Part shown: positions 62,915 through 64,000 of the stretch, in pieces
Layout: each line of letters begins with the position of its first letter
How positions within the stretch are numbered: position 1 is the stretch's first letter
Origin: Brachycybe producta
Taxonomy: Eukaryota > Arthropoda > Diplopoda > Playtdesmida > Andrognathidae
Length of the DNA stretch: 64,000 nt
Assembly: GCA_036925085.1 (NCBI GenBank)
Contig: JAUPFP010000011.1
Location: 3,840,797 to 3,904,796 of the forward strand
Reading direction: 5' to 3'
Translations under genes and position numbers: made by a program
Notes under the pieces: generated by a model
Told to the model about the DNA's origin: nothing
What the model saw: only the letters and a program-made list of their open reading frames with translations
Database searches by the model: none

Positions 62915-64000
62915 CAGTGCGTTTCATATATATAGATGCACCCACAAAATTTGTTATAACTCGAGTTATTGTTAATGGATTCACCTGAAATTTTCAACAT
63001 AAAGAGATCATCATATATTCTAAACTTTCCGCTAGGCAGAAATTTTTTTTAATTATATATATATAATTATATAATAATTATAGATGCACTAATGAACTTA
63101 TCACTTTTATTAATTATTGTGACAAAACAACATGCTGAACCCACCAGTATCATTAACATTAATATGGTATATGACAGTCAAGATGTTTTAAAACTTAAAA
63201 CATTCTTTTGTACAGACGTTAAACAATATTTATAAGCAAATTTGCCAAAATTCTACCCTGAAACAGCTAAAATGGGACTTTTCAACTCTGCTATTGTAGT
63301 ATAATCATAGCAATCTGCTTAACCATCAATGTAAGATGATGTCCCAAAAGTTCTGTGTAAGTTTTAAGTCCGGGGGACACGCTGGCTATTCGAGAGTGGT
63401 GATATTTTGGTTTCGCAATCATTCGTTTCATAGATTACTGGATCGAACTGGTGCATTTTCTTGCTCGAATTACTAAGCTAACACTAGAAAATCTACTTTG
63501 GCAGGTCAATAAACACTCTCATAACATTATCTGATAATAAACATTATTTTTTGGTTTGTTCAAAGGCGCTAAACACTCCACATATTGTTAGGCTCCCACC
63601 ACCAACATATCTGAGGGGGGGGGGAATATTCAATCTCTATGATTATGATGGTTTTTATTCGTTTCTTCATATTGGAAGGATGTGACGAAAAACCCACAAT
63701 ATTTTTCTAAACAAAATTTTGGCAGTATAATATGAGGAACATTTAGTGCCTTTCGAACAAGCAGCTTAGTTTTTGAAAAGCGAGCTTAGCATTTATTTCA
63801 ACCCAAATGAATGTCAGTGATTATCAGACAATGTTACGAGGGTATGTACTGCCATAAAACATCGATTCCATAGCATTAGCTTAGTATTCCAGCAAGAAAA
63901 TGCCCCAGTTTCCTCTAATAACGTAACAAAAGAATGGTTACGAAATCAAAATATCACCACTCTCGAATAGCCGGCGTATCTCCCGGACTTAAATCCTATA
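62915..64000. mobile_element. Tc1-like transposon remnant, inverted dimer, copy 2 (runs off the window)
   Basis: Starts TA|CAGTGCGTTTCATATATATA, a Tc1-like terminal sequence. The left arm on the minus strand spells GGGSLTICGVFSAFE (63560-63605) then ENAPV and NQNITTLE (63370-63470). The right arm on the plus strand spells FQQENAPVSSNNVTKEWLRN, then QNITTLE, a stop and PAYLPDLNPI at 63884-64000, the Tc1 FQQDNAP...W.L..PDLNPI catalytic C-terminus. The arms are mirror images about 63650. Multiple stops; inactive. The right end lies outside the window. Confidence 0.65.

Overview
The window is invertebrate animal nuclear DNA: AT-rich, with a spliced gene for a secreted/membrane extracellular-domain protein and otherwise dense transposable elements. 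It has no bacterial-type operons, rRNA genes or CRISPR arrays. Degenerate TTAGG/CCTAA tracts near 50 kb would fit an arthropod or another invertebrate with that telomere motif, but this is only a hint. All coordinates were read by eye, so element ends without a stated target-site duplication (TSD) may be off by a few to tens of bases.

Only one convincing host gene is present (CDS 17465-17657 joined to 18361-21119, + strand). It encodes a predicted 983-residue type I membrane protein: signal peptide, one canonical LDL-receptor class A module, a series of CUB-like domains, a degenerate membrane-proximal LDLa-like module, one transmembrane helix and a 28-residue tail. Three head-to-tail Helitron copies lie directly upstream, a hAT-type MITE sits in its intron, and a poly(A) signal follows the stop codon almost at once.

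The rest is a layered repeat landscape. (1) At least 14 copies of one non-autonomous Helitron family share a 3' hairpin (CCCGTCAT/ATGACGGG) followed by CTAG and T; a decayed Helitron Rep-type coding region lies at 24957-25935. (2) Solo LTRs of several families, most with exact 4-bp TSDs, at 5435-5975, 8105-8726, 26278-27064, 31329-32089, 38392-39107, 41410-42356 and 60054-61005, plus truncated ones. (3) Many foldback/MITE families: PIF/Harbinger-like (TAA or TTA TSD, AGC.../...GCT ends), hAT-like (8-bp TSD), TTAA-flanked, and a ~308-bp family with six copies. (4) Decayed LINE fragments (CR1/Jockey-like at 1735-2330 and 43230-43760; R1-like at 27770-28876), Tc1-like palindromic dimers (30.2-31.25 kb and 62.9-64 kb) and a mariner-like remnant near 24 kb.

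The most unusual structures are a ~1.75-kb palindrome (49040-50805) built from an about 20-bp minisatellite with TTAGG-like repeats on its left inner side and CCTAA on its right; a dispersed composite element carrying an alternating purine-pyrimidine (Z-DNA-prone) minisatellite at 4.7, 11.4 and 61.1 kb; and runs of Helitrons joined head to tail. Nested insertions allow parts of the history to be ordered, for example a Helitron interrupted by an LTR that is itself interrupted by the composite element.
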